From: Pelomyxa schiedti
Taxonomy: Eukaryota; Evosea; Pelobiontida; Pelomyxidae
Reading direction: 5' to 3'
Assembly (NCBI GenBank): GCA_020536535.1
Contig: JAHLWZ010000791.1
Location: 243,128 to 307,127 of the forward strand
DNA: 64,000 nt
Made by a program: the position numbers and the translations under genes. Under the pieces are notes generated by a model. The model ran no database searches and had not been told where the DNA came from. It saw only the letters and a list, made by a program, of their open reading frames with translations. Positions 45,570 to 55,955 of this stretch are shown here, one piece after another (position 1 is the first letter of the stretch; every line of letters starts with the position of its first letter).

Positions 45570-47856
45570 TCAGGAATCCCATAGAGACTGTGCCCTTAGA
45601 GCGTTGATTTCCTCCATAGCTTGTTGTGTGAGTGCTTTGTAGTCCACCTTGGCCATGCGGTTCAGGGGCATAGCACCTGTTTTCATCACCACAATGTGCT
45701 GCGGTCTTTTGTATGCTGTGAGGGTTGCTGTTGATTGCTTCACTTCGTCAGGGGTGACTGTGGAACCCTCCGAGAGCTCCACAAAGGCAACTATTCCTTC
45801 AGAATAGATGTTGTGAGGTACTCCAACCACTGCGGCCTTCTCTACCCTGCCTTTAAGTCCTCTGACTATGTGGTCTTCCACTTCTGGGGGATAGACAAGG
45901 TACCCCTTGGGCTTTATCATGAACTTCCTTCGGCATGAATAAACTATTCCATCTTTGGTCATCACACCCATATCACCAGTGTGAAGAACTGGGTAGGTGC
46001 TTCCACTGCAAACAAGTACTTTCCTTGTCTCTTCTGGCAGGTTGTAGTATCCAAGAAAAGTTTGGGGCCCTTGATAACAAATCTATGAGTGGGTTTTTTT
46101 TAAATATTGTCAGTGTTGAATGAGTAAATGGATAGCAACCTCTCCAATAGTTCCTTCTGGAAGGATAGTTCCATTTGTATCTTCTTCCGATACAGGACTC
46201 CTTATGGATACCGGGTAGTCCGGGAAAGCAGGACCCATAAGTGTGCTCAAGCATTCACAATCGTTGGCCTTGCGTACAATTGCTGTATAACAAGATCAGC
46301 GTGGAAATAGGAAATTTCACTAACCAGAGCAAAATCCACATGTCTCTGTCAGTCCGAATCCAGTTGCCACATAAGGTGCCATGGTCGAAAGTTTGTGAAC
46401 AAATTCGGCTGTCACACTTTGTCCACCAAATGCAACCATCCGCAGAGAAGACAAATCAAATGAAGAGTACGACGGTAATCGCCACATCAAGTTGTACATT
46501 GCTGGTATTTGGGCGAGTATAGTTACATCGTTTCTTTTAATGGCGGCAAGGGATTTTTCAGCATTGAAAACGGGAATCAAAACAGCTGTTCCTCGACAAA
46601 CCATTAATGTACAGAGCATTTCCGTTATCCCACTATAATGGTTAGTTTAAAAAGAAAAAACCGGAAGTTGGGCAATTACCCAACATGAGAGAGTGGTAGA
46701 TTGAGAAGCAGTCGGTCACTTGGTGTGAATAAAGATCTTGCCAAGTTCCGCTTCAAATATCATAAATGGAATAAGTGGTAGTGAATAAAATTCAGAGGGT
46801 GTACGGATTGGTGAATTATTCCGCTTTGTGATAGCATTGCTGGCTTTGGTAAACCCGTAGAACCGGTTGTGAAAACCTATTTTGGTAAATAGCCTCTACT
46901 GCAAACGGAAATTACTGACCATAACAGCAGGTTCCTTCCCTGTCACCCACCAGGCCTTCCACCACATCTGGAGTGTGGCCCACCGGTATATATACTGCCA
47001 CTTAATGTCGGCTGCCCATTGTGTTGCACTTTTCACACAGTTTTTGGGGTGGTTGATTACAAGTTCAGGCTCCTTTTGGAACTGGACCCAACAAGTACAG
47101 GTTGTGGAAAACTTGTCAATGAGTTCACAAATCGTAGGCCTGAAATCAAATACTTCAGTCTTACCTGGCACAAATGAAGTGATTATTCAGTCCATAGTGA
47201 GGTATAGGTATCACACTGTTGATTTTTAACAAAAACGACCTTGTGCACTATAAAATGTGCAAACAAAATTGACATCGCTGTCACGATCAAAAGGGGAAAA
47301 GGAAAAAAAATAAAAAAATACAATAAAAAACCCAATATCCCAGCACTAACAAACCAAGGAAGAAAAAGGCCTTTGGAGCCAAAATGCCAAACTGCTCAAT
47401 GCACTCAGATCCCCTGACTCTGAGATCCAGAGGGCAGAAAATGGCGCCGACCCTCAGGCACGCCAAGAACAGGTACACGTGCTCCTTCAGGTTCGGCAGC
47501 TGCGAGCACACCCTGTCCCCAAGCCCGACGCCCTCCGCCACCAACTTGGCCGCGAACGCGCAGCTGGCGACCGACAGCTGGCTCCACGTGACCACCTCCC
47601 CGGTCTCGTCCACGACGATCGCGGCCCCGTCGCCGTGCGCCCGCGCGTGCTGGTCGACGTAGTCGAAGATTCGCGGAAGCACCTCCCCGCACGACGAAGC
47701 CGGGCACGCATAAGCGCTCGAAGAATAAGAAGAAGCAGAGCCAGAGTACGGCGAGGAGGCGGGCGTAGTCGAAGTGGAGGCGGCGGACTCTGGGAGCGCG
47801 TCGTCCGACAGTCGCTGGGGCTGCTGCGTCGTTGCCTGTGGTGCCGCGGCACTCAT
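45570..47856 (-). CDS. AMP-forming acyl-CoA synthetase / 4-coumarate-ligase-like enzyme
   Basis: This member of the ANL superfamily activates a carboxylate with ATP and usually transfers it to CoA. From the ATG at 47856 there is a Ser/Thr-rich leader, then VTWSQLSVASCAFAAKL and GLGDRVCSQLPNLKEHVY. The phosphate-binding A3 motif reads TTGSTGLPKPAML (about 46838-46876). Later exons give SSLRMVAFGGQSVTAEF, VATGFGLTETCGF (A5), then GDMGVMTKDGIVYSCRRKF (A7/A8) and PLNRMAKVDYKAL (A10, with the catalytic Lys). Introns are short. The first exon is very GC-rich. Substrate class cannot be read; medium- or long-chain and aromatic acids are both possible. Only 156 bp separates its start from the divergent alpha-amylase. 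Confidence 0.82.
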
Positions 47857-48012
47857 CGATGGGTGTATGTCGCCTGAATTTGGTTTGGTTGGTTTGTTTT
47901 GGTTTGGTGCAGGGGATTGGATTTGTATGGATGGCAGTTACTGCAATATCCATGATTTGATGGTGGTAAATTTCCACGTTCCGTGCCGTGATTAAGTGAA
48001 GTGGGAGCATCG

Positions 48013-50020
48013 ATGACGGACGACGGCGGGTGTTCGTTGGTGTACCACGTCCTTCCTGATAGATTCAGAGTTCGTTCGGGTTCCTTCTGTCCCGTATGTT
48101 CGGTTTTTTTTTTAAAAAAAACGACGTTTGGTTTTTGAAAATGCTTTTCCTGAAGGATTTTTGTGGGACAGACTATTATGGAGGCTCTGTGAGGGGTGTG
48201 GTGGAGGCCCTTGGGTACATCAAATCAATGGGTTTTCAAGTCATCTTCCTTGGCCCTTTCCTACAAAACGCTGGTGGGTTTGATACCTATTTTTTTTTTC
48301 TTTTTGTTATTGACTGTAGAGGAATATTGCACTTTAACGCTTATAGGATAGATTATCATGGGTACCACATTTTAGATTATGAGCGGGTTGATCGAAGGCT
48401 TTTTGGACTTGACTCTCTGGAGCCTGACTCACTAGAAGCGTTACAAGAACTGAGGGACGCATGCACCAAGTGGGGCATGAAGGTTTGTTTTATTTTTATT
48501 TTGTTTTGTTTCTGTCATGTCTGACATCAGTTAGATCATGCTTGACTTTGTCCCAGTAAGATCCACCCTAAGATAGAAATATTTTTTAATTTTCTCTAGA
48601 ATCACATCTACAAAGACCATCCGTGGGTTTCTGATGGTGAGCATAACGATTGGTTTTTCAGGAACTCTGAGGGTGTTCCCCGTAGATTCTTTCTCAATTT
48701 CCCGCACCTTATCAAAGTGAATCTGGATAACCCTGCTGCCCAGAATTACATGATCAACCTTGCGTTACGGTTGCAAAAATATGTAGACATTTTTAGAGTC
48801 GATCATGCTCTGGGTGTGTTACGTACCGCTACTCTCCTTTTTTGTTTAACAGTATCCAATAGGTTGTTCTAGGCATTTCCTATCTGCCCTCACTAAGGCA
48901 CTCCACCATAGAAACAGTACAACCAAAGTGATTGGCGAGTTCTGGGTTGACTTATCCCTGCGTGATTCTAAATACTTAGTTGATACTTTTGACTCTCTAA
49001 CTCTAGAAGAAAAGGTAACGGACCCTTTAATTGTAGTGTATCCTGAGAGATTGCCTTAGGAAACTCTTGGTGACATGCTGGAGAAAAAGGATACTTCAAT
49101 ACAGAACTGGCTACAACTCACCATAGCCGAAAAGGTGCTCAAATAGAAGAAAAGATTTGGAGTTCTTACCACACCACTAGTGTTGTTCCGGCACTCCCCT
49201 AGTTGATGGAGTATTGGATTTTGAAGCACACACTATAATAAAGAAATACTGCCGCAGGAGGTTCACTCTCGTCAACTGTCTAAACTCTTAAATTGAAAAT
49301 CAGATCCGTTAATATCCCAGCTCTCCAAGGTGCACTGAGCAAGCACTTTGAGCAGTTTCCTTCTTTCTTCTTGTTGCCAGTTTTCATGGATAATCATGAC
49401 ACTGATAGAATCCTCTATTCCTGCCAAGGGAACTTCAACACTGTGCTTCAGCTCACAAAGGTTTCCCGCTACTCCATTACTGTAAAAATTTATTCTTCTT
49501 TTTGGAAAAGTGTCTCCTTCAAATTACCCAGAGGTACAATCAACCATTCATAGTCTACTATGGAACAGAGGCCGGAATGACACATCATTCCAGCGTACAC
49601 TCGACTGTGTGCTTTCACCTCATTTCGTCCACACCCACACAGACGCAATATTCTTGCCACTCTAACTCAAGATGACCCTTGAATCGAATCGACAGCCATA
49701 TGGAGACAACCAAGCAAGGCAACCATTTCCTTGGGGAAGACCAGAATCCACCAACGTATGAGAACATTCTTCAAGTGTAAGTCCCAACAACAAACCAGAA
49801 AATCATCCAATTCTGTGCTGCCATGAACCATGGGACTGATTTTGACACACAGGCAGTGATACAGCACTATGAGTGTCTGCCCCCAGCACCTGTTATTGCA
49901 GTGCAGCAACAGCCAACACAGCCAGATTGTTGCAGTTTGTGTTCAGAGAGGAGTGGTGCAAGTAACTTTGTTGGGAATCAAGTGCTCTACTATGTCACTA
50001 TTCTCAGGAAATATCTATGA
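48013..50020 (+). CDS. GH13 alpha-amylase-family glycoside hydrolase
   Basis: The first exon at 48013 reads LVYHVLPDRFRV, the usual start of a GH13 barrel. Over an intron it continues DFCGTDYYGGSVRGV and then FNAYRIDYHGYHILDYERVD. The four conserved regions are visible: NHIYKDHPWV-like region I (about 48600), VDIFRVDHALG with the nucleophile Asp (about 48785-48817), KVIGEFW with the acid/base Glu (about 48929-48950), and PVFMDNHDTDR with the stabilising Asp (about 49378-49411). The C-terminal part gives VYYGTEAGM, then YGDNQARQPFPWG, and ends at 50020. At least eight introns of 40-130 nt. There is no clear signal peptide, so it may act on internal glycogen-type glucan, or secretion may use a missed first exon. 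Confidence 0.82.
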
Positions 50021-50106
50021 TAGTTTATAGTTTGGGTTTTACTGGTTGTTGGTTGGTTTGTTTTTTTTTTTAATTATTTTGTGAAAAGATACAACAAGTC
50101 TGTGTG

Positions 50107-50809
50107 TCAGTCGTCATTGGATTTTGCTGTTGTGGTGGTTGTAGTTGTTGTTGTGTGAGATGCAGCGGAAGAAGGTGTGGAATTTGGTGGTTGTGTGGAG
50201 GCGGTAGTGTGTGGTACGATTTTAGTTGGAACCTCTGTTGGGTTATGAGGAGTGGGGTCGAATTGGGTGTCAGTGGAAGTCTTAACATTTGAAGGAGATG
50301 TGATGGGTGATGACGTGGAGAGAGAGGAGGGGACAGATGAAGGGCTAGCTTTTACCTGCCAAACGGGTTAATAACGAGGAGGGAAGGAATGGGAAATAGA
50401 GGGAGGAAAAAGGGAAAAAGGAGTACAAAGGGAAAAAAAAGGAAAAAAAAGTAAAAAAAAAAAAAAAAGAAAAGGGGAGAACATTTGAAGATGAGGTAGT
50501 TGTTGATGTGGTAGTTGTGGCAGTGGCATTGGGCGAAGCCGCCGTGTTTTGCGTAATCGGAATGGCCGATGGAGTACTATACGGTGCCGCGCCACTTGAA
50601 CTAGCACGCAGCGGGATTTTAGTGGGCGTCGTAGATGGGCACGGCGGCATCACATCCACGTGCACGATTTCTTTAGAGTCGTATGTTATATTAGAGCGTT
50701 AATCTTGACTACTACTGCTACCCCACGACTGTGACACTCATACGTTTGTTGTTTAATTAGATCTACCTGGGTCGTCAGGGATGCTTGTGGCGTACTTCCT
50801 TGCTGCCAT
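50107..50809 (-). CDS. Short Ser/Thr/Pro-rich protein
   Basis: Splicing joins MAARKYATSIPDDP (ATG at 50809) over an intron of about 96 nt to EIVHVDVMPPCPSTTP. The rest is Thr/Ser/Pro-rich low-complexity text (TATTTTSTTTSSSNV), an intron containing A-rich runs (about 50360-50480), then DPTPHNPTEVPTKIV and a final poly-Thr stretch ending AKSND and a stop at 50107. I recognise no domain and see no transmembrane segment or signal peptide. The first 25 residues are the only part of normal complexity. The layout resembles the Pro/Thr-rich tail of the KH gene next to it, but the sequences are not obviously related. Confidence 0.5.
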
Positions 50810-50950
50810 CTTTTGTTTTAAAGAAACTAAGGTAGAAAAACAAAAAGAAAAAGATATGCCAAACGGCTTTTTGATCGGCGAATTTAATTTAAAAGGAAAG
50901 AAATCATCAAGCCCTGGCTCCCTGACGTCGTCCCATTAACTCCAATCAGA

Positions 50951-53363
50951 CTATGTGAGTGTTAGTTCCAAAAAAAAACATTCATGGATTTGATAGGAGG
51001 ATATGATAGGAGGGAGCTGGCATACATTGTCCCTAGCAAGGGCTTCCATATCTTGCCTGGTTGTCTTTTGGACTGGGTGCAGGGCTGTTGGTTGTTGGGA
51101 TTTGGGTGCCGGTTGAGTTTGCTGTGGTTGAGGAGTAGCGGCAGAGGAATGTGTTGGAGTTGGCTGCGGAGGAGACTTGAGAGTTATTGTTGTGGATATG
51201 GTCTTGGTCTTTGGTGGGGCAGGCATGGTGGTGGAAGGCTGTGGGTGATGGGGAGGTTGTGATGTAGTAGAAGGAGAATGGAGAAGCACTTGAACCTGTA
51301 AGGGTACGGAGGACGCGGAATTGGCCTGTGGGAAATGTTAGTGAAGCCGCGCGAGTGAGGGGAACGGGAGGGAGGGGTTCTACACACATAGAAGTTGACG
51401 GAAGTTTGCCCCTTCTCTTGCTTGGTTACTTTAATTCGGCTGGGTGAGGAAGTCTGTGCTTTGGGCGGTTGGATGTGTGGAGGGAAGAACGGCCCAGGTG
51501 AAACGGGGGTGGGTTGAGGTAAAAGTGGTTGAGGATTCCTAGAAGGGGCAGTCGATGTAGAGGGAATGGGTGCTGTCTGCGGCATCGCTTTCGCGCTGGG
51601 AGAGTAAGGTTGCGGGTGAGTTGCCACAGGAGGAACCACAGCTTGTGGTGTAGGGTGTTCCACTACCATTGAAGGAGTAGGGCCTTTCGTTACTGGTCCC
51701 CGCCTGCGGCCTTGTTCTGTGCGCTTAGAAGTTTGTTCACTTTGTTTGTTAGGTTCTGAGACTGGAAGTGTTTGGCTACCAGTCTTCGGTGCTTGTTCAC
51801 TGACCAGTGTAGAGTGTGTTTGGGGTGGTACCTGAGTGACTGGTGCCTGAACCGGCTTCTCAGGTTGTGGTTGTGCTGGTACTGGTGCTGGTTTTTCGAG
51901 GGGTGGTATAATTGTTTTCTCAGGTTGCGCCTGTATCTGAGGTTCCGGCTGGGCTGGAGCAGGGACAACAGGTTGCTGGACTGGTGTCTCGGTTTGGTGC
52001 TGAGATGCTGAAACAGGTTGTGTCACTTTAGGTGATTCAGATTGGTTTGGCTTCTTGAACGTGATTTGTACCTGGACCTGGTGTGAATCCCCTTGAACAG
52101 GTTGTCTCTGAGGCGAAGGTTGTGAGTTGTGAACTGGTGGAATTCTTGCTTGAGCTTGATCTGGCTTTGCAGCAGTATGCGGTTGTGCAATAGATTGTGT
52201 TGGTTGGACAATCAAATTATTTTGGGAACTTGAAGTTGAATTTTGTTGTGTACGCACAGCTGGAGTGGTAGTCTGTGAAACTGGAGTTGGTTTTGTAGGG
52301 ATGGAAGGGTGTGTTTCGGTCTGTTGGCGTTGGATAGAGGATGAAGTAGGGGTTGTTTGCACGGTAATAGTTAAACTCCCTCTTGGTTGTTGTTGTGGTT
52401 GTGGGGGTGGCGGTTTCGAACCCTGTAACCTTGTCAGAACTGCTTAAAGAGAAGAAAAAATAAGGAGAGATACAGGTTGGTAACGTATGGCGGTATACCC
52501 AAGGGATGGAGCACCTGCTACACGGTAAGAAACACCAAGGAGTGGAAAGAACGTTCACCTTGTTGAACGGCTTCCAGCATAGCATTATAGGCATTAACCG
52601 CTTGCTGAAGCTCTTGGCTGAATATCCTATGAAAAACCGGGTAAGTTGAGTGCCGAAATAGAGCAGAAGCTACCTCACTACAGTACTCTCACCATTAAGG
52701 TTTGGTAAGAAAACGAGAGCACCATGCTTAGAAAGTTGGGGGAGTGGCTGGGGAGATTGTTCGTCGGAGTACAACAAGCGGATCTGGGTCAAAGTTTAGG
52801 GGAAAAAAGTCTTTTCTTTTGGAGTAACCTTCCACTTCTGTATGTAAAAGTTTATAATAAACTTTCGTACTGGGCGTGTGACAAGTTGTTGAATCGCCTG
52901 AGCGGCCTCAAAGACACCGCTGGAGAAAAAGAGTCAAAGTGTGGAAAAGGAGGAAAAAAAGAGGAAAGCCGCACGTCCGAAAGCCTCTTATGGTGACAGG
53001 AACATCGTCAACGTGTGCCACTGTTAATGTGTCAAGCTGATTCATCTGTGGTGGTTTAAATGACCAAACTTGCGACATTATATCCAAATAATCTCCTTGC
53101 GCTTGCATCACTTCCACCGGTGGTACCTTAATAATAGTTTTACTCCACACACGAACAAGTGAAAAACGAAGCAAACAAACAAAAAAACAAACAAAAAAAC
53201 CCAAAGGCATATTGTTACAAAACAGACATGTACGTTTACGTAACCGTACATGTAAAGAAACACCGTGGTCGGTTTTAAGCTTTGTGATGGTTACGCCCTG
53301 TGGCCCCACTACACGCGCGGCACTAGGTTGGTCCATAACTGCAAATACTTCTATTTCTTCCAT
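50951..53363 (-). CDS. KH-domain RNA-binding protein with Pro/Gln/Thr-rich tail
   Basis: From the ATG at 53363 the N-terminus reads VMDQPSAARVVGPQGVTITK, a KH-like segment in which VVGPQGVTI takes the place of the GxxG loop (IIGKGG in classical KH). After an intron with (CAAA)n, TIIKVPPVEVMQAQGDYLD and VPVTIRGFRT follow. A GT-AG intron then joins to GVFEAAQAIQQLV, the usual helix at the end of a KH fold. An exon at about 52560-52630 reads IFSQELQQAVNAYNAMLEAV. The remainder (51184-52440) is a long, disordered Pro/Gln/Thr/Ser-rich region, and the protein ends near ELTLT at 50951. This suggests an RNA-binding factor, perhaps a splicing or mRNP regulator. The lack of the basic GxxG loop could weaken RNA binding. 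Confidence 0.6.
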
Positions 53364-53651
53364 GGTGTTTTTTTGTTGTCTTTGCTCGCGGGTTGTTTTC
53401 CCTGTTGAAATCTACGCGTTCGATGTCGCTGGCTTCTTGGCTTTGCGATTTGTTCTTTTTTCTTGGTTTTGGCAGTTTCCGAGAATATGCAATCTGAACA
53501 GTTCCTGAGTCTGCCCAGTTCACGATCACAGGTAGCCTCTTATGATGAGCACGAACACGGAGAAGAAGTACGCAACGGTAAAAATAAACTATAAGGGTGG
53601 TGGGGAACCAAGGGACTGGAGGGAGTGCTTGATGCTAATTACACTACAGCC

Positions 53652-53724
53652 GGTGCCCGGCAGGACTCGAACCTGCGACCAATTTATCAGGAGTAGATTG
53701 CTCTACCAACTGAGCTACGAGCGA
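53652..53724 (-). tRNA. tRNA-Arg(CCU)-like gene, copy 1, with stem mismatches
   Basis: The minus strand folds as a full-length cloverleaf. T8-A9 precede a D-arm GCTC/GAGC. The anticodon loop is CTCCTGA, which gives CCU. The T-arm is GCAGG/CCTGC with loop TTCGAGT. Perfect A- and B-box promoters are present. Oddities: the first two acceptor pairs are T-C and C-A, pair 5 is T-G, and the middle anticodon-stem pair is C-A. It may be a real tRNA that needs editing, a tRNA pseudogene, or a tRNA-derived repeat. Confidence 0.45.
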
Positions 53725-54152
53725 GCTGGGGGGACTTGAACCCCCACCTCGGCGACTTGGTGTCGCCGAACAGTCCAACCAGTCTCCATTTTAAGTTTAT
53801 GAGAGCACCCTGGGCAGCTGACCAACAGTTTGCACCTCTTCTTGTGCCTGCAATCTGTGCCCACCACATACTTGTGGGTTTCTTTTTTTCAAATACAAAA
53901 AGAAAAACTTACAAACGACAAGGGTGATGGTGAACAAAGGATGTGAATGGAATGCTTGATGCTAATTACACCACAGCCGGTGCGCGGCAGGACTCGAACC
54001 TGCGGCCTTGATTATTAGGAGTAGTCTGCTCTGCCAACTGAGCTACGCGCGTGGCTGGGGGGACTTGAACCCCCACCTCGTCGGCCGACGACAAAGAAGC
54101 CGTGGGTCGCCGAACACCCCAAGCAGCAAACCATTATTGGTTTATGAGAGCA
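53725..54152 (-). repeat. B-box hairpin segments upstream of the tRNA-like copies
   Basis: At about 53725-53812 and 54053-54152 the minus strand shares GGTGCTCTCATAAAC, a GC-rich hairpin (CGGCGAC/GTCGCCG in copy 1, more diverged in copy 2) and GGTGGGGGTTCAAGTCCCCC. The last part has a perfect T-arm and B-box shape. I could not fold either segment into an acceptable tRNA, so I list it as tRNA-like repeat sequence only. Confidence 0.4.
53979..54052 (-). tRNA. tRNA-Arg(CCU)-like gene, copy 2, with stem mismatches
   Basis: This has the same fold as copy 1, 327 bp away. The D-arm and T-arm are intact and the anticodon loop is CTCCTAA (CCU). The acceptor pairs 3-7 are G-C/C-G pairs, whereas pairs 1-2 are A-C and C-A. 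The anticodon stem again has a central C-A. Pair 5 is G-C here but T-G in copy 1, a compensating-type difference that suggests the stem has been under selection. Confidence 0.45.
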
Positions 54153-54256
54153 CCCTTCAATAGTTCAACGGAAATCATTTTGTTGTTTGTGCTTAGAAAC
54201 CGGGTCCGGCCAGTACTTGTGGGATGGGTTCTGGGTTTTTGTTGGCTGGGGGGCGA

Positions 54257-55775
54257 TCAGGGGTTCTCCTTTGGTGTGGATTGTTGTGTTACTGAACTGC
54301 TGGATTGAGAGCTAAGTTCAGCACTTTTTGGGGGTACAGTTGAAGCTGGTGATGCCGATGATGCCGTTGTTGTGGTTGCTGTACCGGTCTCTGTGGATGT
54401 TGTTGTGGATGTGGAAGCAGACTCAGTCCCTGGTGTGGCAGTGGAGGCCGTGCTGGAGACTGACGTTGAAGTTGTTGTGGATGACACAGCCGGAGTTGAG
54501 TAAAACAAAAGATAGCATCTCTGGCAGGCGTCAAACTTGCATTCGGCGCAGTGGTATGTCTTCTTGTGAGTTTGTACTCCACAAATGTCGCACTCAGTAG
54601 AGTAGTCGGGTCCATATCTTGTTGTGTTGTTATTTTTCTTTCAATAGACAGGGGTGACTTACTGATTTTCTTTGAGGGTTAAAGGATGAGGGTGTTTTTC
54701 ATGTTCTGCAGGTGGAGGAGGCATTGAAGTGTCCTCGTCATCAGAGTGTTCCCTAGACAAGCTGAGAACAATAAATTACCGTGTAGAGGGGAGTGTACTC
54801 TAATGGGGTGATTGAAGGTCTATCATCTGGCGCAAAAAAATCCTCCTCTATGTCATCCCAAATCCTCCTTCTTTTACTCGACTTGCCAACATCTTCACTT
54901 AACTTTTTAGCAAGTGCTGCTTTGGTGGCTGCAGTGATTTCTGCTTCTTCAGCTAAACCTTGCTCCACGGCATCGAAGATGGACTCGCTAGTTTCAAGTT
55001 CCTATGATGAAGTGAATTTTGACACAAAACTAAGAGCATACTTTCACGAGCCACTGGTTTACAGTCAATTGGGCTTTTGCTTCCTTCTCCTGTCTTCGTT
55101 TTTCCTCCTCGCTCAGTTCTTTTGTGGGGGGTGGCTTTGGTTTGGTGGCATCTTCTATTTTCTGCTGGTACCAGCCAACAAGTTGTTGCTCCTTTTTTAC
55201 ATGTCGCAGACGCCTTCCATCCAACGTTCTAGACATTATTGTGAGAAGGTGTCTAACGGTAACCAAAAAAAAAGGTCGAGTACCTGCAGGAATCAAAATT
55301 CGTAGTCCGTTTGGTACCGGGCCTTGTATGCTGCCCACGCAAACTTTGACCAAAAGCACCTTGTTTACCACCACAAATCCTAGTGTGCGTTAGAGGGGGA
55401 AAAAAGAAAGCATTTTAAGAGTCCTGCCAATAATAAAAGAGTTACAGGTCAGAAGTGGCCGGGCACTAACCTCAAGTCCAAAGACAAAAAAGTGATGCCG
55501 CTGCACAGCACTTCCAAGTCATCCAAGTCCCTCGCTCTATCCGCGCAAAAACCCACGCCGCCGTGTGCGCCGGAAACCACGCCCGACAGCCTCTGCATCC
55601 CCACAGGTACGCCTTCGCGTGCCCACAGAGCCCGCTTCACGTCGCCGACTGTCGCCCGGCCGGATCTGCCATCGCCGCCACACGTTCCGCACATGTCCAA
55701 CGACACATGCGTACCTCTCGGCGTACGCACCACCGCCACTGTCGCAGATCCGCACCCGCACCCACCTTGCTGCAT
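54257..55775 (-). CDS. SDE2: SDE2-like protein (cleavable ubiquitin-like) with C-terminal Cys/His finger
   Basis: SDE2 is made with an N-terminal ubiquitin-like domain that is cut after Gly-Gly, and the released part acts in splicing and replication-stress control. Here exon 1 (from the ATG at 55775) encodes a Cys/Gly-rich UBL-like region ending ITFLSLDLR. Splicing gives ICGGKQGAFGQSLRG, matching the family's CGGKGGFGSMLR cleavage region, then KRTTNFDSCR-TLDGRRLRHV, the SDE2 hallmark. Coiled text (LVGWYQQKIEDA) and EEAEITAATKAALAKKL follow. The C-terminal part is unusual: CDICGVQTHKKTYHCAEC, then KFDACQRC, which looks like a zinc-binding C1/ZZ-like finger, followed by a Ser/Thr/Ala tail. I know SDE2 proteins with a SAP-type C-terminus, not with this finger. 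Confidence 0.85.
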
Positions 55776-55955
55776 TTTATAAACCTTTCGTTTTCTCCTT
55801 TGTTCTGATTTTTCCCTCGTCGTGTGAGACTGGAGCCAAATGAGAAACTCAGCTCTGTCGAACCGTCTTACTTCGGCTCACAAAGGTTTTTTGAGAGAAG
55901 CCTGAGACGCATCAGCCACCAAGTTCGTTGCTGCCCAACAACCGTTTCGTTTAAC

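Larger units (their letters stand above)
53364..54256. other. Gene-poor region with duplicated tRNA-like unit
   Basis: Between the KH gene and SDE2, about 890 bp carry no convincing protein gene. Two copies of a unit of about 327 bp are present. Each holds an Arg(CCU)-like tRNA (minus strand) flanked upstream by a hairpin with a perfect B-box-like GGTTCAAGTCC and downstream by a shared GCACCGGCTGT...GTGTAATTAGCATCAAGCA segment. The units differ at many positions, so the duplication is not recent. Confidence 0.6.

Noticed and set aside
50400-50480. A-rich run as a retroposon tail or assembly gap
   Set aside because: It lies inside an intron of the Ser/Thr/Pro-rich gene, with coding sequence continuing on both sides.
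52724-52996. Plus-strand open frame inside the KH gene
   Set aside because: It is antisense to KH-gene exons and introns and shows no independent homology. I judge it a shadow frame.
52900-53000. Possible GC-AG intron in the KH gene after VTIRG
   Set aside because: A GT donor slightly downstream (after TTTCGGAC) gives VTIRGFRT-GVFEAAQAI in frame, so no GC donor is needed.
53725-53815. A tRNA-Leu/Ser with long variable arm in the B-box hairpin segment
   Set aside because: The T-arm is perfect, but no matching acceptor or D-arm could be found, and the candidate anticodon loop lacks U33.
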